Under the pieces are notes generated by a model. The model searched no databases and had not been told where the DNA came from. It was given only the letters and a program-made list of their open reading frames with translations. 64,000 nt of DNA, taken from assembly GCA_945868575.1 (NCBI GenBank), contig CAMBMH010000001.1:1-64000 (forward strand). The letters are read 5' to 3'. This document shows, in pieces, positions 63,191 to 64,000 of this stretch (within the stretch, counting starts at the first letter, position 1; each line of letters opens with the position of its first letter). This stretch comes from Singulisphaera sp. GP187. GTDB lineage: Bacteria > Planctomycetota > Planctomycetia > Gemmatales > Gemmataceae. A program made the position numbers and the translations under genes.

Positions 63191-64000
63191 GCCGTAACTA
63201 CCCAAAAAACATCGAAATCATCCCCGTTTCGGAACCTGTCACAGGTATCGCGAAGGTTCCCGGCTCGAAGAGCATAGGCAACCGGGCCCTGGTCCTTGCC
63301 GCATTGGGTACGGACCAGGGGCCATGCACCCTGACCGGGCTTCTTGATTCCGAAGACACCCGGGTCATGGTTGACAGCCTCCAAAGGCTCGGTTTTGAGG
63401 TTTTGGTTGACTGGGAAGCATGTTCTGCAACCCTTTCGCGCCCAAAGGATTCGGATTTTTCCCGGATCATTCCCGCGGAAAAAGCGGACCTCTTTGTGCA
63501 AAACTCGGGCACAACAATGCGGTTTGTCACCGCCATGTGCGCCTTGGGTCATGGGGCTTACAGGCTGGATGGCAATGCCCGAATGCGTGAAAGGCCAATT
63601 GCCGACCTTTTGGACGCTTTGCGGGGACTTGGAATTGAAGCGAATGGCACGCAACCCAACGATTATCCCCCTCTGGAAATCTCCAGCCGGGGAATGCCCG
63701 GCGGCAAGGTTTCCATGCGCGCCAATACCTCGAGCCAATTTCTCAGCGGTTTGCTTTTGTCCGCTCCCCGATCGCTTTCACCTCTTGAGATCACCCTCGA
63801 AGGGACCATGGTCTCCGAACCCTATGTGGAAATGACCGTGAGGATGCTCCGTGAATGGGGCTATCAGATAGAAAAAACCAATAGCTATTGGCATATTCCC
63901 GCTCCCCAAAAGACACAACTCTCCCAATACGCTATCGAACCCGATGCCTCCGCCGCGAGCTATTTTTGGGCCGCTGCCGCCCTCACCGGGGGCGACATCA
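63187..64000 (+). CDS. aroA: 3-phosphoshikimate 1-carboxyvinyltransferase AroA (5' part, cut by window end)
   Basis: The ATG at 63187 overlaps the truA stop. About 270 codons are visible and no stop occurs before the window end, so the gene continues. EPSP synthase motifs: VPGSKSIGNRALVLAAL, NSGTTMRFVTAM and DGNARMRERPI, then NTSSQFLSGLLL and MVSEPYVEMTVRML. Makes EPSP in the shikimate pathway. Third gene of asd-truA-aroA. Confidence 0.95.
   Translation, partial: MSRNYPKNIEIIPVSEPVTGIAKVPGSKSIGNRALVLAALGTDQGPCTLTGLLDSEDTRVMVDSLQRLGFEVLVDWEACSATLSRPKDSDFSRIIPAEKADLFVQNSGTTMRFVTAMCALGHGAYRLDGNARMRERPIADLLDALRGLGIEANGTQPNDYPPLEISSRGMPGGKVSMRANTSSQFLSGLLLSAPRSLSPLEITLEGTMVSEPYVEMTVRMLREWGYQIEKTNSYWHIPAPQKTQLSQYAIEPDASAASYFWAAAALTGGDI

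Overview
The window reads as a chromosomal segment of a planctomycete (Planctomycetota), possibly from the Gemmatales side; the order-level placement is a guess. Evidence: a type II secretion (T2SS) operon with a giant multi-module secretin, an ATP synthase whose alpha subunit carries a large insertion and whose b and c subunits start with signal sequences, lysine synthesis through DapL, many exported low-complexity proteins, and frequent TTG/GTG starts. Base composition looks moderately GC-rich and even (judged by eye). I see no insertion sequence, prophage, integrase, CRISPR array, tRNA or rRNA. Genes are densely packed, with many 4-bp stop/start overlaps and no gene-free stretch over 300 bases (the longest, 43306-43620, holds the divergent rho/glgX starts and a short upstream ORF).

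Layout. 0-1.5 kb: a 2-hydroxyacid dehydrogenase and purE (+). 1.5-19.7 kb (-): T2SS operon in the order gspE-F-G-H-I-J-K, a PilM/PilN-like (GspL) gene, a PilO/GspM-like gene, the giant gspD and a putative lipoprotein. 19.8-24.9 kb (-): queG with a TPR gene, and an overlapping trio of sigma-like factor, alkaline-phosphatase-fold hydrolase and polytopic GT-C-like membrane protein. 25-30.3 kb: dapL (+), then on the minus strand an unknown 511-aa protein, a GT2 glycosyltransferase, panC and a CYTH protein. 30.4-37.4 kb: mixed genes, including a Rieske protein, a planctomycete-type membrane protein, an acidic/lysine-rich protein, a beta-barrel-like exported protein, an exported methyltransferase, a NusG paralogue and a deoxyhypusine synthase homologue. 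37.4-43.3 kb: two HExxH peptidases around an exported metallo-beta-lactamase-fold protein, then rho. 43.6-45.7 kb: glgX. 45.8-53.8 kb (-): complete ATP synthase operon atpZ-(I-like)-B-E-F-H-A-G-D-C. 54-64 kb: an FHA/pseudokinase-like protein, a YmdB phosphoesterase, a small secreted protein, argC, an amidase, ribD, and asd-truA-aroA (aroA runs off the window).

How the genes work together. The T2SS block encodes the ATPase, platform, five pseudopilins, inner-membrane assembly proteins and secretin. No GspC or prepilin peptidase is present, so these must be elsewhere or replaced. The ATP synthase operon encodes the whole F1Fo enzyme. Biosynthetic genes (purE, dapL, panC, argC, ribD, asd, aroA) are scattered singly, as is usual in this phylum. 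Nothing here is clearly a new multi-gene system. The best leads are the oversized secretin, the AtpA insertion, the FHA/pseudokinase protein, the sigma-like trio, the orphan NusG paralogue and several unassigned planctomycete proteins.
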